A DNA stretch of 11,808 nucleotides, from NCBI GenBank assembly GCA_943349725.1, contig CALQZP010000035.1, positions 1 through 11,808 on the forward strand. Direction: 5' to 3'. The stretch comes from Candidatus Nomurabacteria bacterium (GTDB lineage Bacteria; Patescibacteriota; Minisyncoccia; Phycocordibacterales; UBA10002). This document shows positions 5,733 through 11,419 of this stretch, in pieces. How positions within the stretch are numbered: position 1 is the first letter of the stretch; each line of letters starts with the position of its first letter. The notes beneath the pieces were generated by a model. That model saw only the letters and a list, made by a program, of their open reading frames with translations. It made no database searches and was not told the DNA's origin. Made by a program: the position numbers and the translations under genes.

Positions 5733-7055
5733 ATGCCAAAAAGTGTACTCCACGACATCATAGCAAAAGAGCGAAGAACTATCAGAGAGGTTCCGCTTCC
5801 TAAACGCCAACAGAAGGCGCCTGATGTTGAGCCTGATGCAATTTTATATGAGCGTGAGGAGGTCGTCATACAGGATGATGAGCCGACACCGGACTCGTCA
5901 GGAAGGAGATTTTTACTCTGGGGAACCGCCGTCTTCTTTCTAGGGCTACTTGTTGTTGCCCTGGCGAGCCGTCTTACTGGAGCCACGGTCACTATAACCC
6001 CCAAGACCGCCTCGCTTAAAATCGACCAAGAGTTTACCGCGTCTCTTGGTGAAGCCAGGCTAAATTTTCAGATAGTGCCCATGAGCGAGACCGTTGAGAT
6101 CTTAATTCCCGCAGATACGACAAAAAAAGTGCAGGAAAAGGCCAAAGGAACTATCGTCATTTACAATAACTTCTCTGATGCGCCACAGCGCCTGATAAGG
6201 AACACTCGTTTTGAGACGCCAAAAGGTCAGATTTATAGAATTGACTCTTCTATAGCCGTCCCAGGACGGAGTCTGAAGGATGGCCGAAAAATTCCCGGTA
6301 GCGTGGAGGCGCTGGTTATCGCGGATTCTCCCGGCATTGAATACAATATTCCGCCTTCGGACTTTACCGTTCCGGGATTCAGAACCGATGCTGCTCGTTT
6401 CGCGGGTTTTTACGCACGGTCAAAAACTCCGCTAAGCGGAGGGTTCGACGGAACCATAAAGGTGCCTTCCGATGCCGCTGTTACGGCAGCACGAGTTTCG
6501 CTTAAGGGTCTCCTTCTTAAGAAGGTAACCGCGGAGAAGCAAAACGTAAACCCAGACAGTGATTCGGTGCTCTTCGAAGGTGCGTTAACCACACAGAGCG
6601 AATCACTTCCTCTTGAAAAACGTAACGACGGACTATCGGCTGTTCGGGAAAAGATGAACGGAGCGGTGTACGTCTTTAAAAAGGACGCCATCTCAAAAGC
6701 AATCGCAATGGCGCTTATTCCGGATTTTAACAATCTTCCGATTGAGATACCCAATCTTTCGTCACTCCTATTTGAGTTTACGGAGGTTCCCACGGGAAAC
6801 GCACAGCAGGTAAAGGCCATTCGATTTACACTAAAGGGCACTCCTCATATTGTGTGGCAGTATGACGCGAAGAAACTCAAGGGTGCGCTTGCCGGAAAAC
6901 AGCGCAGTGAGCTTCCTGCCATACTTACGGCTTTCCCGACGCTCGAAAGAGCAGAGCTTGTGCTACGGCCATTCTGGAGTCGGTCATTTCCCTCGAACCC
7001 GCAAAAAATTATTTTGGAGCAAGCACCTACCTTGCCGACGACCACCACTCCGTAG
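5733..7055 (+). CDS. Single-pass membrane protein with baseplate-J-like ectodomain
   Basis: This 440-aa protein has a charged cytosolic N-terminus (residues 1-59, including RRTIREVPLPKR), one hydrophobic segment at about 60-79 (FLLWGTAVFFLGLLVVALAS) and a large extracytoplasmic part. Residues about 84-250 resemble the baseplate J/gp47 fold: KGTIVIYNNFSDAPQRLIRN, TRFETPKGQIYRI, a G-S-V-E-A-L-V-I-A-D-S-P-G-I-E-YNI stretch and DFTVPGF. The remaining C-terminal half has no motif I recognise and ends in a Thr/Pro tail. No signal peptidase site is apparent, so it should stay anchored. The short basic motif before the membrane helix could dock a cytosolic partner, and the actin-like ATPase immediately upstream is the obvious candidate. 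No other phage tail or contractile-injection genes are present, so the baseplate name describes fold similarity only. The ATG at 5733 lacks a Shine-Dalgarno. Confidence 0.68.
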   Translation: MPKSVLHDIIAKERRTIREVPLPKRQQKAPDVEPDAILYEREEVVIQDDEPTPDSSGRRFLLWGTAVFFLGLLVVALASRLTGATVTITPKTASLKIDQEFTASLGEARLNFQIVPMSETVEILIPADTTKKVQEKAKGTIVIYNNFSDAPQRLIRNTRFETPKGQIYRIDSSIAVPGRSLKDGRKIPGSVEALVIADSPGIEYNIPPSDFTVPGFRTDAARFAGFYARSKTPLSGGFDGTIKVPSDAAVTAARVSLKGLLLKKVTAEKQNVNPDSDSVLFEGALTTQSESLPLEKRNDGLSAVREKMNGAVYVFKKDAISKAIAMALIPDFNNLPIEIPNLSSLLFEFTEVPTGNAQQVKAIRFTLKGTPHIVWQYDAKKLKGALAGKQRSELPAILTAFPTLERAELVLRPFWSRSFPSNPQKIILEQAPTLPTTTTP

Positions 7056-7086
7056 GCTACAAACAGATTAGCTTCCTGGCGTTATG

Positions 7087-7115
7087 TTGACGATTAAACC
7101 GTTTATTGCTATGAT
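7087..7115 (+). promoter_or_regulatory. Strong sigma-70 promoter of the infA/ribosomal cluster
   Basis: TTGACG (7087-7092) and TATGAT (7110-7115) are separated by exactly 17 nt, with TG at 7107-7108 forming an extended -10. This is the best promoter in the window. The expected start is about 7122, giving a leader of roughly 8-11 nt before infA. Confidence 0.8.
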
Positions 7116-7129
7116 ACGCCGCGTTACCA

Positions 7130-7354
7130 ATGATGTCTGAAATGAGCTCAAAAAGTATGAAGGCGGTCACCGGTACGGTGATTGAAGCGCTCCCTGATAC
7201 CCTCTTTAAGGTTAAACTTCAAGATGGTACGGAGCTTCTTTCATTTCTTGCCGGAAAAATGCGAATGCATAGAATCCGCGTGCTTATTGGAGACAAGGTT
7301 ACCGTAGATATTGACCCCTACGGTGGAAAGGGCAGAATCACAAAGAGGTTATAG
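7130..7354 (+). CDS. infA: Translation initiation factor IF-1
   Basis: IF-1 binds the A site of the 30S subunit during initiation. The 74-aa product matches the whole small OB-fold: VTGTVIEALPDTLFKVKLQD, then GKMRMHRIRVLIGDKVTVDI, then DPYGGKGRITKRL, close to the E. coli length of 72 aa. Two adjacent ATG codons (7130 and 7133) are possible starts; neither has a Shine-Dalgarno. It is preceded by the best promoter of the window and opens the ribosomal protein cluster in its usual bacterial place ahead of rpmJ-rpsM-rpsK-rpsD-rpoA. The usual upstream neighbours secY-adk-map are absent from this window. Confidence 0.97.
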   Translation: MMSEMSSKSMKAVTGTVIEALPDTLFKVKLQDGTELLSFLAGKMRMHRIRVLIGDKVTVDIDPYGGKGRITKRL

Positions 7355-7427
7355 CTTATTGGCTTACTAGCTCGTTAGGATGTCCTAAGAAGCTAGAAAG
7401 CTAAGCGGCTAGAAAGCTGTTTTTTAT
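7355..7427 (+). repeat. infA-rpmJ spacer with GCTAGAAAGCT repeats
   Basis: GCTAGAAAGCT occurs twice (7392-7402 and 7408-7418), followed by a T6 run (7420-7425) that ends 2 nt before the rpmJ ATG. Upstream, TAGCT (7368-7372) can pair with AGCTA (7391-7395), enclosing TTAGGA/TCCTAA. The RNA could fold, but the T-run is not preceded by a GC-rich stem, so I do not call a terminator. Confidence 0.6.
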
Positions 7428-7544
7428 ATGAGAGTCAAAGCATCCGTTAAAAAAATCTGCGCCCAATGCAAGACGATACGCCGAAAAGGGTACGTTTATG
7501 TTTTGTGTAAAAGTAATCCCCGACATAAGCAACGACAAGGCTAA
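7428..7544 (+). CDS. rpmJ: Ribosomal protein bL36, zinc-binding form
   Basis: This 38-aa protein of the large subunit has exactly the E. coli length. The sequence begins MRVKASVKKICAQCKTIRRK and ends NPRHKQRQG. The canonical zinc ligands C11, C14, C27 and H33 are all present, so this is the C+ type. It lies between infA and rpsM, the standard position. The ATG follows a T-rich stretch (TTTTTTATATG) and has no Shine-Dalgarno. Confidence 0.96.
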   Translation: MRVKASVKKICAQCKTIRRKGYVYVLCKSNPRHKQRQG

Positions 7545-7644
7545 CGAAGATGAATTATGAATTGGGAAGTATGAAGTAAGCAAATATTTCTTAATTTTCA
7601 ACCTTTTCCTAATCCATAATTCTTAAATCATAATTCTTACTTCC
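7545..7644 (+). repeat. AT-rich repeat spacer before rpsM
   Basis: The spacer is made of AATTATGA/TCATAATT words on both strands. GAATTATGAATT (7552-7563), GAAGTAAG (7573-7580) and their complements CATAATTC (7615-7622 and 7629-7636) and CTTACTTC (7636-7643) give a long imperfect hairpin that reaches the rpsM ATG. CATAAT (7629-7634) resembles a -10 box, but no -35 partner is convincing. Confidence 0.65.
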
Positions 7645-8025
7645 ATGCGCATTAGTGGTATTACCATTCCAGATACAAAGCGACTCGAATACGGACTCCG
7701 TATTATTTTTGGTGTTGGTCATTCGCTCGCACTTACTATTTTGAAGGACGCAAAGGTAGACGTTGCGAAGAAATCAAAAGATCTTACTCCCGACGAGGAA
7801 AATGCCATTCGCCGTGAAATGGAAAAGTACACTATTGAAGGTGACCTCAAACGAGATATTTCCTCAAATGTAAAACGATTGAAAGATATCAAGGCGTACC
7901 GAGGGGTACGTCACCTTCGTGGACTTCCGGTTAGAGGTCAACGCACCAAGACAAATTCTCGAACACGTCGAGGTAACCTACGAAAGACTATGGGCACAGG
8001 CAGGAAGGCAGTGGAAAAGAAGTAA
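7645..8025 (+). CDS. rpsM: Ribosomal protein uS13
   Basis: S13 sits in the head of the 30S subunit and contacts the P-site tRNA and the 50S subunit. The 126-aa product shows the family pattern: MRISGITIPDTKRLEYGLRI at the start with GVGHSLA, then LKRDISSNVKRLKDIKAYRG, then VRHLRGLPVRGQRTKTNSRT and a basic tail GRKAVEKK. Length is close to the usual ~120 aa. The ATG at 7645 has no Shine-Dalgarno and sits directly after AT-rich repeats. Downstream it is separated from rpsK by an unusually long 217-nt spacer. Confidence 0.98.
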   Translation: MRISGITIPDTKRLEYGLRIIFGVGHSLALTILKDAKVDVAKKSKDLTPDEENAIRREMEKYTIEGDLKRDISSNVKRLKDIKAYRGVRHLRGLPVRGQRTKTNSRTRRGNLRKTMGTGRKAVEKK

Positions 8026-8030
8026 TGGCT

Positions 8031-8083
8031 CGGCCCGCAGTTTCGGGATTCAGGCGTCTGAATATCGAAACTGCGGTTTGCCG
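8031..8083 (+). other. Stable stem-loop in the rpsM-rpsK spacer
   Basis: CGCAGTTTCG (8036-8045) is perfectly complementary to CGAAACTGCG (8066-8075). Inside, ATTCAG (8048-8053) pairs with CTGAAT (8058-8063) around a GCGT loop. CGGC (8031-8034) and GCCG (8080-8083) can extend the base of the stem. It starts only 5 nt after the rpsM stop and has no T-run, so processing or regulation seems likelier than termination. Confidence 0.7.
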
Positions 8084-8089
8084 AACAGT

Positions 8090-8198
8090 GCCCCCTCACT
8101 CAAATTACAAAACGAGGGTAATGAGGTTTTCGAAAATTACTAGCGAAGAAAATAGTACACAAAGGAGATATAACATTTTTGAATTCGAGTGAGGGGGC
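8090..8198. repeat. 109-bp element with 17-bp terminal inverted repeats
   Basis: GCCCCCTCACTCAAATT (8090-8106) and AATTCGAGTGAGGGGGC (8182-8198) are complementary at 16 of 17 positions. They enclose 75 nt that include the palindrome TTTTCGAAAA (8127-8136), flanked by GTAAT/ATTAC. It could be a folded RNA leader for rpsK-rpsD-rpoA, or a small non-autonomous mobile element. No target-site duplication is obvious. No ORF fits inside it. Confidence 0.65.
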
Positions 8199-8242
8199 GG
8201 CGCTTTTTATAGTCGTCGCAGACTCCTCCTTAAAAATCAGCC

Positions 8243-8671
8243 ATGGGAAAAAAACGTATAGTTGCAAAAGGAGAAACCGAGAGCACTGGCGGAACCGCTC
8301 GTTCCAGCGCCTCAAAAAAACGCGTACTTGTCCGCGCGGTTCTTTATGTTGAATCCACTTACAATAACACCAAGCTTACCCTCACCGACGAAAAGGGGAA
8401 TGTTGTAGCCTTTTCTTCCAGTGGTGCGCTTGGCTTTCAGGGTGCAAAGAAAGGAACCCCATTTGCCGCGGCAAAGGTAGGAGAAACACTCGCCACGAAG
8501 GCCCAAGCGATTGGAGTAAAGGAGGTCAGCGTTATTGTTAAGGGTGTGGGTTCGGGCCGAGAGTCATCTATTCGAGGTTTCGTAAACAAAGGCTTTTCCA
8601 TTATAAGCATTAAGGACGCGACTCCGGTTCCACATAACGGACCGCGACCACCCCGAGCCCGCCGTGTTTAA
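8243..8671 (+). CDS. rpsK: Ribosomal protein uS11
   Basis: S11 is in the platform of the 30S subunit near the 3' end of 16S rRNA. The 142-aa product has the S11 core: VLYVESTYNNTKLTLTDEKG, then FSSSGALGFQGAKKGTPFAA, VSVIVKGVGSGRESSIRGF and the C-terminal DATPVPHNGPRPPRARRV. It is slightly longer than E. coli S11 (129 aa) because of a lysine- and serine-rich N-terminal extension of about 20 residues. The ATG at 8243 has no Shine-Dalgarno; the bases before it (CTCCTCCTT) are the opposite of one. The 217-nt structured spacer upstream may influence its expression. Confidence 0.98.
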   Translation: MGKKRIVAKGETESTGGTARSSASKKRVLVRAVLYVESTYNNTKLTLTDEKGNVVAFSSSGALGFQGAKKGTPFAAAKVGETLATKAQAIGVKEVSVIVKGVGSGRESSIRGFVNKGFSIISIKDATPVPHNGPRPPRARRV

Positions 8672-8746
8672 AAAGACAATGGTGAATTAGGAAGTCCGCA
8701 GTATGGTATAAACTTTTCTTAATTCATAATTCTTAATTCATAATTC
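8672..8746 (+). repeat. rpsK-rpsD spacer ending in an exact 14-bp tandem repeat
   Basis: TTAATTCATAATTC is present twice without interruption (8719-8732 and 8733-8746), and the second copy touches the rpsD ATG at 8747. A reverse variant, GAATTAGGAAG, lies at the 5' side of the spacer. The words are related to those upstream of rpsM. Confidence 0.8.
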
Positions 8747-9346
8747 ATGCGCATAGGACCAAAATACAAAATTGCACGACGTCTCGGGCCGGACTTGTTT
8801 CCAAAGACACAGTCGCCCAAGTACGCGCTTCGCGCGGGCAAGGTGATGGTTAAGGGCTATGGCCGAAGTGAGTATGGCATGCAGCTTAAGGAAAAACAGC
8901 GCGCCCGTCTCTTCTACGGACTTTCGGAGCGTCAATTTGCTAAGTATGTGGCAAACGCCGTGGCCAAGAAGAATGTACGGGACGATGAGGCACTGTTTGT
9001 CGGACTTGAAAGTCGCCTTGATAATGTGATTTATCGTCTTGGCATCGCGCCATCACGTCAGGCGTCTCGCCAATACACGTCACACGGCCACTTTACCGTA
9101 AATGACGTTCGCGTAACGATTCCTTCATACAGCGTTAAAATGGGTGACATCATTCGTGTCCGAAAGGGAAGCCAAACAAAGCCTCTTTTTGTAAACATTA
9201 AGGATACCGTTCGAGATCACCAAAGCCCTGCGTGGCTACGTTTTGATGTTCAGAAGGGCGAAGGTACGATAATCGGTGCACCAAAACTTGTACGCACCGA
9301 GCTTCCATTCAATATTGGAGCCATCCTTGAGTTCTACCGAAGATAG
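8747..9346 (+). CDS. rpsD: Ribosomal protein uS4, Cys-free form
   Basis: S4 binds the five-way junction of 16S rRNA and nucleates 30S assembly; in many bacteria it also represses its own operon. The 199-aa product has the N-terminal RRLGPDLFPKT region and KEKQRARLFYGLSERQF, then the S4 RNA-binding domain (ESRLDNVIYRLGIAPSRQAS, then QYTSHGHFTVNDVRVTIPSY) and the C-terminal GAILEFYRR. The N-terminal zinc-binding cysteines of C+ S4 proteins are absent. Length matches the family (~200 aa). The start is immediately preceded by two exact 14-bp repeats and has no Shine-Dalgarno. Autoregulation through the structured spacer before rpsK is conceivable but not shown. Confidence 0.98.
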   Translation: MRIGPKYKIARRLGPDLFPKTQSPKYALRAGKVMVKGYGRSEYGMQLKEKQRARLFYGLSERQFAKYVANAVAKKNVRDDEALFVGLESRLDNVIYRLGIAPSRQASRQYTSHGHFTVNDVRVTIPSYSVKMGDIIRVRKGSQTKPLFVNIKDTVRDHQSPAWLRFDVQKGEGTIIGAPKLVRTELPFNIGAILEFYRR

Positions 9347-9352
9347 CGAGGC

Positions 9353-9381
9353 TTGCGTAGATTGGGGAAACAGGTTAGAAT
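9353..9381 (+). promoter_or_regulatory. Possible internal promoter before rpoA
   Basis: TTGCGT (9353-9358) and TAGAAT (9376-9381) are 17 nt apart in the 121-nt rpsD-rpoA spacer. The leader would be about 80 nt. The rest of the spacer (9382-9467) is AT-rich at first and shows no strong hairpin or repeat. Confidence 0.4.
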
Positions 9382-9467
9382 ACTTTTATCTTATTTATAA
9401 GCATCCATAATTAATAGGCGGTACGGGAACGATTGAGTCATTCTTTTCCCAAACTGACCAACTATCT

Positions 9468-10436
9468 ATGCCGGATTTTAATATCATTCTCCCCTCCAAG
9501 CCCCGCGCGGTTAAGGAGGAAGGCTCATCGGGTGTGTTTGAAATTGACGGTCTTTACCCAGGGTACGGTCATACGCTCGGCAATTCCCTGCGCCGTATTA
9601 TTCTTTCTTCGCTCCCTGGCGCGGCTATTACTGCTATCAAGATAAACGGTGTTGAGCATGAATTTTCTACCATTGCCGGCATCAAAGAGGACGTCGTCAC
9701 GATTATTCTCAACCTCAAGCGCGTCCGTATTTCAATGCTTAGCGATGAGCCTCAAACACTCACTCTATCGGCAAAAGGTATTAAGACGGTTACGGCTGAA
9801 GACCTTGAACATCCCGGACAGATTGAGATTCTCAATCCCGAACAACATATCGCGACGCTGACCGAGAAGGGGGCCGAGCTTATTGTCGAGCTTCGTGTTG
9901 AGAAAGGGCTTGGCTACATTCCAAAGGAAGTCTTGCAAAAAGACCGAGTGGAAATAGGACAGATTACACTTGACGCTATTTTTTCTCCCATTCGCCGAGT
10001 GAACTACGAGGTGGAGAACATGCGTGTCGGCAACCGAACGGATTTCAATCGTCTTAAAATCGCGATTGAAACGGACGGTTCGCTCACGGCGAAGGAGGCA
10101 CTTGAACGCTCCATCGCAATTATGATTTCACAGCTCAAGGCCATTGTTGGATTTGAAGAAGAGGACGTCGAAAAAGAAGGGGCGGAGGAAAGTACTTCAG
10201 CCGAAGTTGCGTCCACTCCAAAGCGTGAAATTGACACCGAAATGCTTAAGACTCGAATCGAGACTATTGGCCTTTCCCAGAGAACCTCAAACGCGCTCGC
10301 GAGTGCAAACATTCGCACGCTCGGCGGGCTCGTCAGAAAGAAGGAGGAAGATATTCTTGACATTGACGGATTAGGCGGTAAGGGGGTTCAGGAGATAAAG
10401 AAGGTCCTGGGAGGTATGGGAATAACACTAAAATAG
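9468..10436 (+). CDS. rpoA: RNA polymerase alpha subunit
   Basis: Alpha dimerises to seed RNA polymerase assembly, and its C-terminal domain contacts UP elements and activators. The 322-aa product has the N-terminal domain (about 1-230) with YPGYGHTLGNSLRRIILSSL, IAGIKEDVVTIILNLK and GYIPKEV. An acidic linker follows (EEEDVEKEGAEESTSAE), then the alphaCTD from about 258. In the alphaCTD, LSQRTSNALASANI keeps the residues equivalent to E. coli R265 and N268 (here R272 and N275), and the helix-hairpin DIDGLGGKGVQEIKKVL is intact, so UP-element binding is plausible. Length is close to 329 aa in E. coli. The stop TAG forms part of the first repeat word of the next spacer. Confidence 0.99.
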   Translation: MPDFNIILPSKPRAVKEEGSSGVFEIDGLYPGYGHTLGNSLRRIILSSLPGAAITAIKINGVEHEFSTIAGIKEDVVTIILNLKRVRISMLSDEPQTLTLSAKGIKTVTAEDLEHPGQIEILNPEQHIATLTEKGAELIVELRVEKGLGYIPKEVLQKDRVEIGQITLDAIFSPIRRVNYEVENMRVGNRTDFNRLKIAIETDGSLTAKEALERSIAIMISQLKAIVGFEEEDVEKEGAEESTSAEVASTPKREIDTEMLKTRIETIGLSQRTSNALASANIRTLGGLVRKKEEDILDIDGLGGKGVQEIKKVLGGMGITLK

Positions 10437-10525
10437 GCACTAGGGCGTTAGGCACTAGGCACTAGGAAAAAAACGAATTTAATTTTTCTAGAGCCTAAAG
10501 CCCTCCCCCCTAAAGCCTTCGGCTT
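10434..10525 (+). repeat. rpoA-rplQ spacer made of TAGGCACTAGG repeats
   Basis: TAGGCACTAGG occurs three times (10434-10444, 10449-10459, 10456-10466); the first copy begins with the rpoA stop codon. The right half carries inverted words (CTAGAGCCTAAAGCC, CTAAAGCC), separated by an A- and T-rich centre. A small hairpin AAGCC-TTC-GGCTT (10513-10525) ends directly at the rplQ ATG and could mask it. Confidence 0.8.
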
Positions 10526-10876
10526 ATGAGACATTCAAACAGAATTAAAAAATTCGGACGGGAGAAAAATCAACGCGGAGCGTTGATGCGTTCGCTCGCG
10601 CAGGCCCTTATCAAAGAAGGCAAAATCAAAACAACCGAGTCAAAGGCCAAAGCACTTCGTCCGTTTGTAGAGCGCATCATTACGCACGCTCGCACCGCGA
10701 CTCCCGCGTCACGCCGTCTCATAAAGAGCCGTCTTGGAAACGATATGAACCTAGCGAAGCTTTACAAAGAAATCGGACCCAAGTATGCTTCCCGAGCCGG
10801 CGGATACACCCGCATTACCAAGATGACTTCACGCCTTAGCGACGGAGCCCAGATGGCCATCATTGAATTAATATAG
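10526..10876 (+). CDS. rplQ: Ribosomal protein bL17
   Basis: L17 lies near the peptide exit tunnel of the large subunit. The 116-aa product shows the family signature: REKNQRGALMRSLAQALIKE, GKIKTTESKAKALRPFVERI, then GNDMNLAKLYKEIGPKYASR, GGYTRITK and a short end. The N-terminus (MRHSNRIKKFGR) corresponds to the usual MRHRxxxxKLxR, which fixes the ATG at 10526. Length is close to the E. coli protein (127 aa), and the gene follows rpoA as in most bacteria. A small hairpin touches the start codon, and the stop TAG is part of the next repeat array. Confidence 0.98.
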   Translation: MRHSNRIKKFGREKNQRGALMRSLAQALIKEGKIKTTESKAKALRPFVERIITHARTATPASRRLIKSRLGNDMNLAKLYKEIGPKYASRAGGYTRITKMTSRLSDGAQMAIIELI

Positions 10877-10960
10877 ACACTAGGCTTTAGGCGCTAGGCA
10901 CTAGAGAAGAAAACTTCTCAAGTCCTAGAGCCTAGAGCCTTCTGCCCTAGAGCCTAAAAT
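10874..10960 (+). repeat. rplQ-rplM spacer: same repeat family folded as a long hairpin
   Basis: The left arm has TAGACACTAGG, GGCTTTAGGC (10883-10892) and TAGGCACTAGAG (10895-10906). The right arm has three CTAGAGCC-type words (10925-10955) and ends GCCTAAAAT before the ATG. The centre GAGAAG-AAAA-CTTCTC (10904-10919) is a perfect 6-bp hairpin, and CTAGG (10894-10898) pairs with CCTAG (10924-10928). The array starts in the rplQ stop codon. It uses the same words as the rpoA-rplQ spacer. Confidence 0.8.
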
Positions 10961-11305
10961 ATGAAATACACCATTGACGCACAAGGAAAAAAGCTCGGAA
11001 GAATCGCAAGTCAGGCGGCGCTTTATCTTCGTGGCAAGGGTTCGGCCTCCTATACCCCAAATGAACTTCCCGATGCGCAGGTGGAAATTCTAAACGCAGG
11101 GAAAATTGACATCAACGAGAAACGTGCAGTGCAGACTATTTACCTCAACTACTCTGGATTTCCGGGTGGTCTTCGCGAGACAAAGCTCGGCGAGTTCATC
11201 ACGAAGAAGGGACACGCAGAACTTCTCCGAAAGGTTATTCTCGGTATGCTTCCTCGCAATCGTCAGCGATCTCGCCTTATCAAGCGCTTAACCGTTAAAA
11301 ATTAA
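10961..11305 (+). CDS. rplM: Ribosomal protein uL13, shortened at both ends
   Basis: L13 is an early-assembling protein of the large subunit. The 114-aa product keeps the core: IDAQGKKLGRIASQAALYLR, GSASYTPNELPDAQVEILNA, YLNYSGFPGGLRETKL and VILGMLPRNRQRSRLIKRLT. Compared with E. coli L13 (142 aa) it lacks about 14 residues at the N-terminus (MKYTIDA replaces the longer MKTFTAKP..WYVVDA) and the C-terminal H-N-H-A-A-Q-Q-P tail. It is paired with rpsI downstream, as usual in bacteria, and here joined to the alpha operon. No in-frame upstream start is visible because the spacer repeats contain stops. The gene is intact and not a fragment. Confidence 0.96.
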   Translation: MKYTIDAQGKKLGRIASQAALYLRGKGSASYTPNELPDAQVEILNAGKIDINEKRAVQTIYLNYSGFPGGLRETKLGEFITKKGHAELLRKVILGMLPRNRQRSRLIKRLTVKN

Positions 11306-11311
11306 TCACAT

Positions 11312-11393
11312 ACCAATCAACGAATCCCGACCAATCTACGAATACCTGCGAATGAGACCCGATTTAGGAATTAGTAGGTATTCGCAGATTGGT
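11312..11393. repeat. rplM-rpsI spacer: direct and inverted ACCAATC-type repeats
   Basis: ACCAATCAACGAATCCC (11312-11328) and ACCAATCTACGAATACC (11330-11346) are direct repeats (14 of 17 bases). GGTATTCGCAGATTGGT (11377-11393) is complementary to the second at 16 of 17 positions, giving a long stem with a 30-nt loop. It lies 26 nt upstream of the rpsI ATG. There is no T-run after it. Confidence 0.8.
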
Positions 11394-11419
11394 ACCCATT
11401 AGTATATTGGCAAAGCATT

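Noticed and set aside
5733..7055. Prophage or contractile injection system based on the baseplate-J-like domain
   Set aside because: No tail, sheath, capsid or integrase genes nearby. The protein has a transmembrane anchor and sits beside housekeeping genes.
7392..7425. Intrinsic terminator between infA and rpmJ
   Set aside because: There is a T6 run, but the preceding repeats do not form a GC-rich stem adjacent to it, and termination 2 nt before rpmJ would be odd.
8031..8083. tRNA or other known structured RNA
   Set aside because: The fold is a single long hairpin without a cloverleaf, anticodon arm or T-loop motif; I could not match it to RNase P, tmRNA or 6S RNA signatures.
10004..10363. 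119-codon minus-strand ORF under rpoA, and similar minus-strand ORFs at 6410-6841, 11371-11793 and 543-926
   Set aside because: They mirror strong plus-strand genes, are serine/arginine-rich shadow translations and have no promoter or family resemblance.
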